This document shows positions 18,101 through 26,136 of a DNA stretch of 64,000 nucleotides, piece by piece. The notes under the pieces were generated by a model. It did not search any database. It was not told the DNA's origin and saw only the letters and a program-made list of their open reading frames with translations. The position numbers were made by a program, and so were the translations under genes. The DNA is from CAKZYD01 sp039814715 (GTDB lineage Bacteria > Pseudomonadota > Alphaproteobacteria > Sphingomonadales > CAKZYD01), in contig JBCCAR010000018.1 in NCBI GenBank assembly GCA_039814715.1, positions 10,522 through 74,521 of the forward strand. The letters run 5' to 3'. Position 1 is the first letter of the stretch. Each line of letters starts with the position of its first letter.

Positions 18101-18186
18101 ATTATGTCGTCAAGCTGGATCGCGACGCGCTGCTGGAGACTATGGTTGAGCAGCTCAATGCCCATGCAGCGCGTAAAGCAGCGTAG
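15109..18186 (+). CDS. cheA: Chemotaxis histidine kinase CheA, hybrid with two CheW-like domains and a receiver
   Basis: About 1025 residues. Domains in order: HPt (1-110; LVHTIKGTCGFLG, His44), an acidic and Ala/Pro-rich linker with no recognisable P2 CheY-binding domain (about 115-340), dimerisation helices (from 345), the ATPase with HMVRNSADHGVE and GRGVGMDVVR, a first CheW-like domain (about 588-724), a second more diverged CheW-like domain (about 745-884), and a receiver (about 898-1025; SDIEMPGKSG, Asp950). A basic CheA has one CheW-like domain and no receiver. I use the ATG at 15109, where the HPt starts; the frame extends to 15037 without family sequence. It heads a cheA-W-Y-B-R operon. 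Confidence 0.93.
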   Translation: MDDLLSEFLTETNESIDVVDVELVRLEQNPNDSEVLDNIFRLVHTIKGTCGFLGLPRLEAVAHSGENVLGKFRDGELSVTPGAVTLILASLDRIKELLAALEENEVEPDGDDNDLIEQLDACAEGKGPAAEAAPSSVPEPGAASEPEDTADPGLGRPLKAGEVSLDELEAAFAAAPGPDDIPAPTVSETQALAAEPMTDASDVDDAVLRDFGGLAGVIGAYESALEILVQSGKCPALAEPEKMAAVSDNLGRLTLSAMQKDEASTANYAQLVQTAMVWDVATLASVSSGMRAELAGFGVSSDELDTVQGALEKQAHLIVPPAPKDDAKKADADKGGQKTGSNQSVRVNVDLLEDLMNLVSELVLTRNQLNQMVRRLEDSEFAVPLQRLSQCTTELQEGVMKTRMQPIGNAWSKLPRIVRDLSLDLDKDIELEMHGAETELDRQVLELIKDPLTHMVRNSADHGVETPQVRERSGKPAQGTIKLDAYHEGGHIVITIADDGAGINAEKLREKALENGLASEAELDAMSENQIQRFIFHAGLSTAQAVTSVSGRGVGMDVVRTNIEKIGGTIDMTSTVGKGTTFFIKIPLTLAIVSALIVESHKERFAIPQIAVLELVHADSKGENAIEHINNTPVFRLRNRLLPLVHLRDVLGFERREDERETFIVVTQVGSFVFGIVVDQVFDTEEIVVKPVAPALANLNTYSGNTILGDGSVIMILDPNGVASKVSTTNTEAEQDGADGNAADGRLSDRETMLLFKAGNDTPKAVPLSLVARLEEIEVERIENRDVRPTVQYRGQLMPVLTLNGGKALQEEGKQPILVFTDDEHSMGIACDEILDIVETDLSVEISTQRDGILGTSVIAEKVTDIIDVAYYSKTAFSDWFSSDKKAIGTQAAGMQANAKVLVVEDSAFFRNMLRPLLTAAGYAVTVAQDAEEALAMRERSRDFDLIVSDIEMPGKSGFELASDIRAGGRWQGVPMIALSSLSDAKDFEKGRKAGFNDYVVKLDRDALLETMVEQLNAHAARKAA

Positions 18187-18198
18187 AGGAGGCAGACC

Positions 18199-18663
18199 GT
18201 GAGCGATACAATCAACGCATCCCAAGAATTTGTGACTTTAAGGCTTGCAGGTCAGCTGCTGGGCATCCCCGTGCTACAAGTTCATGATGTGCTTAAAGCG
18301 CAGAATATGACCCCTGTACCGATTGCACCCAGCTGGGTAGCAGGCCTGATCAATCTGCGCGGACGCATCGTGACGTGCATTGATTTGCGTGCGCGCCTTG
18401 GCCTGCCGCCCGCGACGGATGAAGACGAGGTGACCGGCATGAGCGTGGTCGTCGAACAAAATGGCGAGCCCTATAGCTTGCTCATTGACCGGGTGGGCGA
18501 TGTTCTCAAGCTGCCGATCGATGATTATGAGCGCAATCCGGTGACACTTGAGGCCTCCTGGGCAGAGGTATCAGCAGGCGTTTACCGCCTTGATGGCGAG
18601 CTTTTGGTCATTTTAGATGTGGAGCAACTGCTCGATTTTGTTTCTGTTGCTGAGGCCGCCTAA
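18199..18663 (+). CDS. cheW: Chemotaxis adaptor CheW
   Basis: 154 residues covering one CheW domain: EFVTLRLAGQLLGIPVLQVHDV, then SWVAGLINLRGRIVTCIDLR, and the C-terminal LDGELLVILDVEQLL. CheW bridges chemoreceptors and CheA at the membrane-associated array. The GTG start has an excellent ribosome site (AGGAGG, six bases ahead). It lies 12 bases after cheA. Confidence 0.95.
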   Translation: MSDTINASQEFVTLRLAGQLLGIPVLQVHDVLKAQNMTPVPIAPSWVAGLINLRGRIVTCIDLRARLGLPPATDEDEVTGMSVVVEQNGEPYSLLIDRVGDVLKLPIDDYERNPVTLEASWAEVSAGVYRLDGELLVILDVEQLLDFVSVAEAA

Positions 18664-18684
18664 AGCTGAGCGAGGAGGCGGACA

Positions 18685-19047
18685 ATGCCAACCTGTCTAG
18701 TGGTAGATGATTCGAAGATTATTCGCCGGGTCGCAAAACGCATTTTATCGGAAATGGCCTTTGACGCGCAAGAAGCCAGCGATGGCAGCGAAGCGATGAC
18801 TTGTTTGGAAAAGAGTCAGCCCGACGTGATTTTACTCGATTGGAATATGCCGAAAATGGATGGTCTTGAGTTCTTGCGCCAGCTGCGCAGCCAGGATCGC
18901 CGCCAGCCGACGGTTATTTTTTGCACCGCAAACAACCAGGTCAAACAGATTGAGCAAGCGCTTGAGGCCGGAGCCGATGACTACATAATGAAGCCTTTTG
19001 ACCGCGATATTCTAACGTCGAAATTTGAACAAGCAGGACTTTGTTAA
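18685..19047 (+). CDS. cheY: Single-domain response regulator CheY
   Basis: 120 residues, a bare receiver domain. The acidic pocket is VDDSK near the start, the phosphorylated Asp52 is in LLDWNMPKMDG, the switch Thr is in IFCTANN and the Lys in DYIMKPFD. It would carry the signal from CheA to the flagellar motor. It is preceded by GAGGAGG and its TAA overlaps the cheB ATG (TAATG). Confidence 0.93.
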   Translation: MPTCLVVDDSKIIRRVAKRILSEMAFDAQEASDGSEAMTCLEKSQPDVILLDWNMPKMDGLEFLRQLRSQDRRQPTVIFCTANNQVKQIEQALEAGADDYIMKPFDRDILTSKFEQAGLC

Positions 19048-20171
19048 TGGCGACAGCGCCCACACTCTTGCGCTCCGCAGATGCGGCAGCGATCCAGGTT
19101 CTGCTGGTTGATGACAGCGCGGTTATTCGCGGCATGCTGCGACGCTGGCTGGAAGAAAGCCCAGCGATCTCTATCGTTGGTACCGCCGCCAATGGTGAAA
19201 CAGCGATCCACGAAGCCAAGACGTTGCAGCCTGATATCATTATTCTCGATATCGAAATGCCGGTGATGGATGGAATTACCGCACTACCAAAACTGAAGGA
19301 CGTGGCCCAAGGCTGCCATATTATCATGGCGTCCACGCTCACGACGCGCAATGCAGACATTAGCTTGCGTGCCATGCGGCTCGGCGCAACGGATTATATC
19401 CCAAAGCCGGAAAGCCGCACAGAGATGACGGCCGGTACCAGCTTTAAAGACGCCATTACCGACAAAGTGATCGCGCTTGGCAACGCGCGGCGCAAGCGCC
19501 TGGGTAAGCCGGTTGTAGGTTCAGCTAGGCCTTCGCCCGCCCCCAATCGGTCCGCTCCAGCGCCAGTCCGGCCGCGTCCACGGCTCGGAGCGGCGATCCC
19601 ACAGCTCGTTGCCGTTGGCTCCTCGACTGGCGGACCGCAAGCGCTGTTCACGCTTCTTGAGGGGCTAAGGCCGAGCTTTCAGCTTCCGATTGTTATTACC
19701 CAGCATATGCCTGCAACTTTTACCGCCATTCTGGCTGGCCATTTATCGAAGGTGAGTGGCCGTGATTGCCAAGAGGCGCAGCACGGCGATATCCTTGAAA
19801 AAGGCAAGGTTTATGTTGCGCCAGGTGGCTATCATATGCTGGTCAGCGGAACCGCGGCGCGCCCTGTTGTCGAGCTTAGCGATGGCCCTGAAGAGAATTT
19901 CTGTAAGCCCGCTGTGGACCCGATGTTTCGCTCTGTTGCGGATGTCTTTGGCAACCGGGCCCTCGCTGTCATTTTAACGGGCATGGGCTCAGACGGTTGC
20001 CAAGGCGCAGGCGTCATGCGCAACACCGGAGCCCATGTTTACGTCCAAGACGAAGCGACCAGCACAGTGTGGGGCATGCCTGGCGCTGCCAGCAAAGCCG
20101 GTCTTGCCGATCAAACCCTTCCAATTGAACGCATGGCTGAGGCCATTATGCGTGCTGCGAAAAGCGAGTAG
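19047..20171 (+). CDS. cheB: Chemoreceptor methylesterase CheB
   Basis: 374 residues: an N-terminal receiver (VDDSAVIRGML; Asp68 in ILDIEMPVMDG), a Pro/Arg-rich linker, and the methylesterase domain with the serine in VGSSTGGPQ, the histidine in TQHMPATF and the Asp in GMGSDGCQG. It removes methyl groups from receptors to reset adaptation. The ATG overlaps the cheY stop. A TTG two codons upstream is unlikely to be used. Confidence 0.95.
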   Translation: MATAPTLLRSADAAAIQVLLVDDSAVIRGMLRRWLEESPAISIVGTAANGETAIHEAKTLQPDIIILDIEMPVMDGITALPKLKDVAQGCHIIMASTLTTRNADISLRAMRLGATDYIPKPESRTEMTAGTSFKDAITDKVIALGNARRKRLGKPVVGSARPSPAPNRSAPAPVRPRPRLGAAIPQLVAVGSSTGGPQALFTLLEGLRPSFQLPIVITQHMPATFTAILAGHLSKVSGRDCQEAQHGDILEKGKVYVAPGGYHMLVSGTAARPVVELSDGPEENFCKPAVDPMFRSVADVFGNRALAVILTGMGSDGCQGAGVMRNTGAHVYVQDEATSTVWGMPGAASKAGLADQTLPIERMAEAIMRAAKSE

Positions 20172-20176
20172 CCTTT

Positions 20177-21028
20177 ATGCGTGACCAAGACTTTGAGCTT
20201 TTCGCTGACCTGCTGAAGCGAACATCGGGCCTCAGCATAGGGCCAGATAAGCAGTATCTTCTGGAAACCCGGCTGACGCCGCTTGCGCTTAAAAATGGCC
20301 TGGCGGGCCTTGACGCGTTGGCTGATGAAGTGCGCTTTAGAAAACCAGCGCAGCTCATTGATCAAATCGTGGAAGCAATGACGACGAATGAAAGCTTTTT
20401 CTTCCGCGACACGACACCGTTTGATATTTTGAAAGCCCAAATCCTGCCTAAGCTTCATGAAGCCCGCGGTGATAAGAAAAAGCTCAACATCTGGTGCGGT
20501 GCAGCCTCGACGGGTCAGGAGCCGTATTCGATTGCAATGCTTCTGGCAGAAGATCCAGCGCGCTGGGCTGGCTGGGACATTAATATCTTGGCGACCGACA
20601 TTTCAAAAGACGCCTTAGCGAAAGCCGAAGAGGGCAGCTACAGCCAATTTGAAGTGCAGCGCGGACTGCCCGTTAATCTCATGCTCAAATATTTTCGCCA
20701 AGAGGGTGAGCGCTGGCTTATTTCAGACGATATTAAGCGCCGCGTCACATTTAAGCCGTTTAATCTCCTGCAATCGCCCAGTGGTCTTGGACGCTTTGAT
20801 GTCGTCTTTTTGCGCAACGTCTTGATTTATTTTGATTCGCCCACCAAAGCCGTCGTGTTCGAAAAAGTACGCAGCGTCATGGAGCGTGATGGTGCCTTGT
20901 TCTTAGGGGCTGCTGAGACAGTGCTGGGCGTTACCGAACAGTTCCGTTCCATCAAAGGCCTGCGCGGACTTTACGTGCCGACGGAACATGCCCATGAGGC
21001 AAGCTTGCGCTTTGCGGCGACGGGTTAA
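20177..21028 (+). CDS. cheR: Chemoreceptor methyltransferase CheR
   Basis: 283 residues: N-terminal helical domain, then an S-adenosylmethionine-binding methyltransferase fold with TTNESFFFRD, WCGAASTGQEPYSIAM and DVVFLRNVLIYFD, all standard for CheR. It adds methyl groups to glutamates of chemoreceptors. No C-terminal TPR is present. It ends the che operon; no methyl-accepting chemoreceptor, cheD or flagellar gene is in the window. Its stop shares TTAA with convergent xthA. Confidence 0.95.
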   Translation: MRDQDFELFADLLKRTSGLSIGPDKQYLLETRLTPLALKNGLAGLDALADEVRFRKPAQLIDQIVEAMTTNESFFFRDTTPFDILKAQILPKLHEARGDKKKLNIWCGAASTGQEPYSIAMLLAEDPARWAGWDINILATDISKDALAKAEEGSYSQFEVQRGLPVNLMLKYFRQEGERWLISDDIKRRVTFKPFNLLQSPSGLGRFDVVFLRNVLIYFDSPTKAVVFEKVRSVMERDGALFLGAAETVLGVTEQFRSIKGLRGLYVPTEHAHEASLRFAATG

Positions 21029-21798
21029 GCCGCGCGCAGCGTCACCCAGACAGGAGTGTGATCTGAGGATTTTTCCTTGCCGCGGGCCGCACGGTCAATA
21101 CCGCCGCTTTCGAGCAAGTCAGCGGCTTGCGGGCTCATCATGATGTGATCAATGCGAATGCCGTGGTCTTTTTGCCAAGCGCCGCGCTGATAGTCCCAAA
21201 ATGTATACGCTTCGCCCTCGGGCTGGATAGCGCGTATGGCATCTGTAAAGCCGAGATGCTCAAAGCGGCGGAAAATCTGGCGGGTTTCTGAACGAAACAG
21301 AGCATCATCAACCCAGGCCGCAGGGTCATAAGCATCGATCGCTTGGGGGATAACATTGTAATCGCCAGCGAAAATAGCTGGGCCTTCCTGCGCTAATTTC
21401 GCTTCCGCAAAGGCGTGAAAGCGCTCCATCCAGCCCAATTTGTAATCATATTTCGGACCAGGGCAGGGATTGCCATTTGGTAGGTAGAGGCACGCGATAA
21501 AAACCCCCGCAATGTCGGCATAGATGAAGCGCGCTTGTTCATCCTCATCATCGCCGGGCAGCCCGCGCCCGACATTGTCCATCGGCAGTTTCGACAGCAG
21601 AGCCACACCATTGAAGGATTTTTGGCCATGCGTTTCCACATGATAGCCCAGCGCTTCGATCTCTAGGCGCGGGAAGTTGTCATCAATGCTTTTGATTTCT
21701 TGCAGGCATGCAACATCAGGGGCGCTCTCTTCCAGCCATTCTAAAAGCCGGGGCAAACGCGCTTTAATGCCATTGATGTTAAAGGTCGCGAGCTTCAC
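21025..21798 (-). CDS. xthA: Exodeoxyribonuclease III
   Basis: 257 residues of the endonuclease/exonuclease/phosphatase fold: FNINGIKARLPRLLEWL at the start, the metal-binding Glu in CLQEIKSID, the GDYNVIP motif and the final SDHTPVW. This is an AP endonuclease and 3'-5' exonuclease of base excision repair. It follows erpA by three bases on the minus strand, so the two share a transcript. Confidence 0.93.
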   Translation of the reverse strand: MKLATFNINGIKARLPRLLEWLEESAPDVACLQEIKSIDDNFPRLEIEALGYHVETHGQKSFNGVALLSKLPMDNVGRGLPGDDEDEQARFIYADIAGVFIACLYLPNGNPCPGPKYDYKLGWMERFHAFAEAKLAQEGPAIFAGDYNVIPQAIDAYDPAAWVDDALFRSETRQIFRRFEHLGFTDAIRAIQPEGEAYTFWDYQRGAWQKDHGIRIDHIMMSPQAADLLESGGIDRAARGKEKSSDHTPVWVTLRAA

Positions 21799-21801
21799 GC
21801 C

Positions 21802-22143
21802 TTATACGGAGAAAGACGTGCCGCAACCGCAAGAAGACTGCGCGTTGGGATTTTTCACTTGGAAGGCTGCGCCAACCAAGTCTTCGACAAAATCAAGCTC
21901 AGCGCCCGTCACATAGAGCAAGCTCATATCGTCGACGAGAACTTTAACGCCGTCTCGTTCAATCACAATGTCGCCGTCGCCGACAGTCTCGTCAAAGGCG
22001 AAGGTATATTGAAACCCTGAACACCCACCGCCGGTCACGCCCAGACGCAGCTTGAGGTCGTGATTGCCTTGTTGCTCAATCAGCTCGGCAATGCGCCGTG
22101 CGGCGCTTTGGGAAACGGACATGGGGGCTGAAGCGGTATTCAT
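21802..22143 (-). CDS. erpA: Iron-sulfur cluster insertion protein ErpA
   Basis: 113 residues of the A-type carrier family. The three cysteines that hold the cluster are in GGGCSGFQY and the C-terminal SCGCGTSF. It passes Fe-S clusters to apo-enzymes. ErpA is chosen over IscA because of its genomic place, divergent from dgt and argS as in other alphaproteobacteria, and no isc genes are present. The ATG at 22143 follows AAAGG; a GTG one codon upstream is less likely. Confidence 0.88.
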   Translation of the reverse strand: MNTASAPMSVSQSAARRIAELIEQQGNHDLKLRLGVTGGGCSGFQYTFAFDETVGDGDIVIERDGVKVLVDDMSLLYVTGAELDFVEDLVGAAFQVKNPNAQSSCGCGTSFSV

Positions 22144-22268
22144 CACAATTAACCTTTACCCGCGCGGTTTTTCGCTCGAATTCGTTGCCTCTTAGAGATA
22201 AGCAGTAACCGGGCTGAGTCAACGCCCGAAACCAGGCCTAGCCTAGATGGGCTTTATAGTGAGTTAGC

Positions 22269-23456
22269 ATGGCGCCATTTTGTGTGTTTGAGCCAAGTCT
22301 TGTTTTGGCGCCCTATGCCTGTGACCCTTCGCAGTCACGTGGCCGTTTATTTGATGAACCTGCCAGCCGTACGCGCAACGGTTTCGCGCGCGACCGCGAT
22401 AGGGTGCTGCATTCAACAGGGTGGCGCCGGCTAAAGCACAAAACGCAGGTCTTCATTTATCATGAAGGGGACCATTACCGCACGCGCTTAACCCACTCAC
22501 TCGAGGTTGCCCAAATTGCGCGCTCTATCGCCCGTGCGCTTGGACTATCTGAGGATCTGGCTGAAGCCATTGCCTTATCGCACGATCTCGGCCACCCGCC
22601 CTTTGGTCATGCGGGCGAGGACGCACTGGACCACGCGGTCACGGACTATGGCGGCTTTGATCATAATGCGCAGGCGCTTCGTTTGGTCACGAAACTCGAG
22701 CAGCGCTATGCGAGCTTTGATGGACTAAACTTAACCTGGGAGACCTTGGAAGGTTTGGTGAAGCACAATGGTCCAATGGTGGGCGATGCGGTACCGCTTC
22801 CGATTAGGCGTTTCGACGAACAATTCGCGCTCAACTTGAACGAACATGCGAGCTTAGAAGCGCAGGTCGCCGCGTTGGCGGACGATATCGCCTATAACGC
22901 GCATGATATAGATGACGGTCTGCGGGCCCGCCTGTTTACGCTTGAGGATTTGAGCCAAATACCGCTGGTGGCGACCATCGCTGATGAGGTTGCCCAGCGC
23001 TACGGACATATTGAACCACACCGCCAGGTGCATGAAATCGTCCGCCGGGTGATCAACGTGTTTGTAGAAGACGTGCTGTTGACCACGCGGCAGAACTTGA
23101 TTGAGCTCGCCCCCCAAAGTGCAAGCGATGTGCGCCAGGCGGGCAGGCAGATTGTTGCGTTAAGTGAGGACGTGCGGCGCGATGAAATGGACCTAAAGCA
23201 GTTTCTGCGCAGCCGGATGTATAGCCACCACCGGGTCAAACAAATGACCCAGCAAGCCCAGCGCATCGTGCGCGCATTGTTTTCAGCCTTCATGGAGCGG
23301 CCACAGTCCATGCCGCCAGACTGGGCCAGCGTTGCAGAAGCGGGCAATACCATGGTATGCGCCCGCGCAGTTGCTGATTTTGTTGCGGGTATGACCGATC
23401 GCTATGCCATCAGTCAGTATCATCGGCACGTAGGGCCTTTGGCACTCGATCTTTAA
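22269..23456 (+). CDS. dgt: dGTP triphosphohydrolase-like HD protein
   Basis: 395 residues. The opening SRGRLFDEPASRTRNGFARDRDRVLHSTGWRR is the usual start of the bacterial dGTPase-like group (only its pattern is cited), followed by RLTHSLEVAQIA and the HD motif LSHDLGHPPFGHAGE that binds the metal. It would release triphosphate from deoxynucleotides and so tune dNTP pools. It heads the dgt-argS-SPOR-nagZ block; the gap to argS is 42 bases. Confidence 0.92.
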   Translation: MAPFCVFEPSLVLAPYACDPSQSRGRLFDEPASRTRNGFARDRDRVLHSTGWRRLKHKTQVFIYHEGDHYRTRLTHSLEVAQIARSIARALGLSEDLAEAIALSHDLGHPPFGHAGEDALDHAVTDYGGFDHNAQALRLVTKLEQRYASFDGLNLTWETLEGLVKHNGPMVGDAVPLPIRRFDEQFALNLNEHASLEAQVAALADDIAYNAHDIDDGLRARLFTLEDLSQIPLVATIADEVAQRYGHIEPHRQVHEIVRRVINVFVEDVLLTTRQNLIELAPQSASDVRQAGRQIVALSEDVRRDEMDLKQFLRSRMYSHHRVKQMTQQAQRIVRALFSAFMERPQSMPPDWASVAEAGNTMVCARAVADFVAGMTDRYAISQYHRHVGPLALDL

Positions 23457-23498
23457 AGGCATCTGCGGCGGCGCTACGTTTTTTGACGGACATAACCG

Positions 23499-25241
23499 AT
23501 GGATATTTTTGCAAATTTGCAAGCAAAGCTGACGCAAGACGTCAAAGCCCTGATTGCTGATGGGGCCCTTCCGCAAGAGGCGAGCAAGGCCGCTGAGGGG
23601 CTCATCCTGGAGCCGCCGCGCGATCCAAGCCATGGTGATATGGCCACCCCGGCGGCCTTGATGCTCGCAAAACCAGCCAAAGCAAAGCCGCGTGACATCG
23701 CCCAGCTTTTACAAGCCAAACTGCTGGAATGGCCTGAGGTGGCAAGCGTTGAGATCGCTGGGCCTGGATTTTTAAACCTGCGCCTAGCGCCAGCTTTTGT
23801 GCGTGATTTAATCCCCAACGTGCTAGCGTCGGGCACAGATTATGGGCGCCAGCCAAGTGTCGGCACTAAAGTGAATGTTGAATATGTCAGCACCAACCCC
23901 ACTGGGCCCATCCACATGGGCCACTGCCGCGGCGCCGTCTTTGGCGATGCACTGTCGGCGTTGCTCGAATTTGCTGGCTATGATGTGCTGCGGGAATACT
24001 ACATCAACGATGCAGGCTCTCAGATCGACACGCTGGCGCGCTCTGCCCACCTGCGTTACCGCGAGGCGCTAGGGGAGGATATTGGGGAAATTCCAGAAGG
24101 GCTCTATCCTGGCGACTACCTCGTACCAGTGGGAAAAATGCTGGCGGATAAGCATGGCAGCCAGTTTAAAGACTTGCCGGAAGCAGACTGGCTCGATTTC
24201 TTTAAGCGCAAATCCTCTGGCGCGATGATGGAGATGATCCGTGATGATCTCGCCCTGCTGGGCATTCATCACGCATGCTTTTTTTCAGAGCGCACGCTGC
24301 ACGAAAACGGCGGGATTGATCAAGCGATCGAAACTCTACGCGCAAAGGGCCATATCTACGAAGGCGTCTTAGAGCCGCCCAAGGGCAAAAAGCCGGACGA
24401 CTGGGAGCCCCGCCCGCAAACCTTGTTTCGGGCAACAGCCTTTGGTGATGATGTCGACCGTGCGCTCAAGAAATCAGATGGCAGCTACACGTATTTCGCG
24501 GCCGACATTGCCTATCACTTTGACAAGATCAATCGCGGCTATTCGGACATGATCGACGTTTGGGGCGCCGACCATAGTGGCTACATCAAACGTATGCAGG
24601 CGTCGATTGAAGCCATCGCGGATGGCGAGGCCTCATTGGACGTGAAGATATGCCAAATGGTGCGCCTCTTTCGCGCGGGTGAACCGGTTAAAATGTCTAA
24701 GCGGTCTGGTAGCTTCGTCACATTGTCTGAAGTGATTGATGAGGTCGGTAAAGATGTTGTTCGCTTCATGATGCTGACCCGTAAAAACGATGCGCAGCTG
24801 GATTTTGATTTTGCGAAAGTGCTGGAGCAGTCGAAAGATAATCCAGTGTTCTATGTGCAATATGCCCATGCCCGAATTTGCTCCGCTATGAAGCGGGCGC
24901 AGGAAGCCATTGGCAGTTTCGATATCGCCAAGGCTGACCTTTCTCTCCTGGCGGATGAGACCGAACACATGCTGCTGATGACGTTAGCGCAGTGGCCTCG
25001 CCAGGTGCGTGCTGCGGCAAGCGCGCACGAACCGCACAGGATTGCTTTCTTCTTACAAGAGCTTGCGTCGCAGCTACACAGTCACTGGAACAAGGGAAAT
25101 GACACCCCGGCGTTGCGCTTTATCGTGGATGATAATAAAACGCTTACCATAGCGAGGGTAGCATTGCTGGCGAGTGTAAAGAATGTGCTGGCATCTGGCC
25201 TGAACGTCCTGGGCGTTACACCAGTGGAGGAAATGCGCTGA
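23499..25241 (+). CDS. argS: Arginyl-tRNA synthetase
   Basis: 580 residues, normal length. The N-terminal Add1 domain is followed by the class I catalytic core with STNPTGPIHMGHCRGA (the HIGH motif reads HMGH) and the KMSK motif in VKMSKRSGSF, and the C-terminal DALR anticodon-binding domain ends with LNVLGVTPVEEMR. It charges tRNA-Arg. One base separates it from the SPOR gene. Confidence 0.97.
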   Translation: MDIFANLQAKLTQDVKALIADGALPQEASKAAEGLILEPPRDPSHGDMATPAALMLAKPAKAKPRDIAQLLQAKLLEWPEVASVEIAGPGFLNLRLAPAFVRDLIPNVLASGTDYGRQPSVGTKVNVEYVSTNPTGPIHMGHCRGAVFGDALSALLEFAGYDVLREYYINDAGSQIDTLARSAHLRYREALGEDIGEIPEGLYPGDYLVPVGKMLADKHGSQFKDLPEADWLDFFKRKSSGAMMEMIRDDLALLGIHHACFFSERTLHENGGIDQAIETLRAKGHIYEGVLEPPKGKKPDDWEPRPQTLFRATAFGDDVDRALKKSDGSYTYFAADIAYHFDKINRGYSDMIDVWGADHSGYIKRMQASIEAIADGEASLDVKICQMVRLFRAGEPVKMSKRSGSFVTLSEVIDEVGKDVVRFMMLTRKNDAQLDFDFAKVLEQSKDNPVFYVQYAHARICSAMKRAQEAIGSFDIAKADLSLLADETEHMLLMTLAQWPRQVRAAASAHEPHRIAFFLQELASQLHSHWNKGNDTPALRFIVDDNKTLTIARVALLASVKNVLASGLNVLGVTPVEEMR

Positions 25242-25242
25242 C

Positions 25243-26124
25243 ATGACCAATGACACCCTTCGGAAGCAAATGGGCCTTGGCAATGCGCCAGGCGGGGTGG
25301 ACGATGATGATGGCGGTTTGCCATGGCTAGAACCAGCCCCTGATCCTGACCGAGGCACATTGTCCTTCAAGTCGCTTGCCATCATCGGAACGATTTTCTT
25401 GTTGGTGTTTATTGCGTTCCTAGCGATCTTTTATAATCGTATCGCTGGATCTGGCGCGGCCGGTGGCAGTGCGCCTGGCGGCACGCCAACGCTTATTGCT
25501 GCGCCCATCGGCGACTTTAAAGTCACGCCCGAACAAGCTGCGCGCGGCGGTGTGCCAGGGCAGAGCGGGCCTTCTGATGGGCCGCGTTTTGCTGAAGGGT
25601 CTGAACAGCCTGCCTTGGGCGTTGAACGGCTGGACGAGGCGCTGAGGAAAACCGAGGGCGGTGTTGCTGTTGATCTCGGCAGTCCCGATGAGCCGCTCAT
25701 TGGCTACGCCCGGCCCCTTGAGAAACGTCCGTCTAAGCCTGAGGTGGCTGATGTAAAAGACAAAGGTGAAGAGACCGCGGCAAAGGTGGCGGTGAGCGCG
25801 CCCAAACCGGCCGCACCTGAGCCCGTCGCCGAAACACCAAAAGCCCCGGCCGCGCCCGTTAAAACAGCGTCAGCTGGCAATTTCCTCTTGCAGCTTGGCG
25901 CATTTTCTACCCGCGATAGCGCTCTGAACGGCTGGAAGCAGTATTCTAAGACCTATCCTGGGTCGCTGGCTGGTTTGGAACCGGATTTGCAGTCTTTTGA
26001 AAATGCAGCTGGTAAAACGCTCTATCGTTTGCGTGCTGCTGGCTTGCCGACGCGCGGCGCAGCGGATGAACGCTGCGCAGCTTTGAAAGCGGCGAAGCAA
26101 GCCTGCTTTGTGGTCGCGAGATAG
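25243..26124 (+). CDS. SPOR-domain membrane protein
   Basis: 293 residues: an acidic cytoplasmic N-terminus, one membrane helix (about 45-64), a long Pro/Ala/Lys-rich periplasmic linker, and a C-terminal SPOR domain (about 215-293, NFLLQLGAFSTRDSALNGW). SPOR domains bind denuded glycan strands at the division septum. Its place between argS and nagZ is conserved in alphaproteobacteria and suggests a role in division or wall turnover. Confidence 0.87.
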   Translation: MTNDTLRKQMGLGNAPGGVDDDDGGLPWLEPAPDPDRGTLSFKSLAIIGTIFLLVFIAFLAIFYNRIAGSGAAGGSAPGGTPTLIAAPIGDFKVTPEQAARGGVPGQSGPSDGPRFAEGSEQPALGVERLDEALRKTEGGVAVDLGSPDEPLIGYARPLEKRPSKPEVADVKDKGEETAAKVAVSAPKPAAPEPVAETPKAPAAPVKTASAGNFLLQLGAFSTRDSALNGWKQYSKTYPGSLAGLEPDLQSFENAAGKTLYRLRAAGLPTRGAADERCAALKAAKQACFVVAR

Positions 26125-26136
26125 GCGCGCCAAGGT

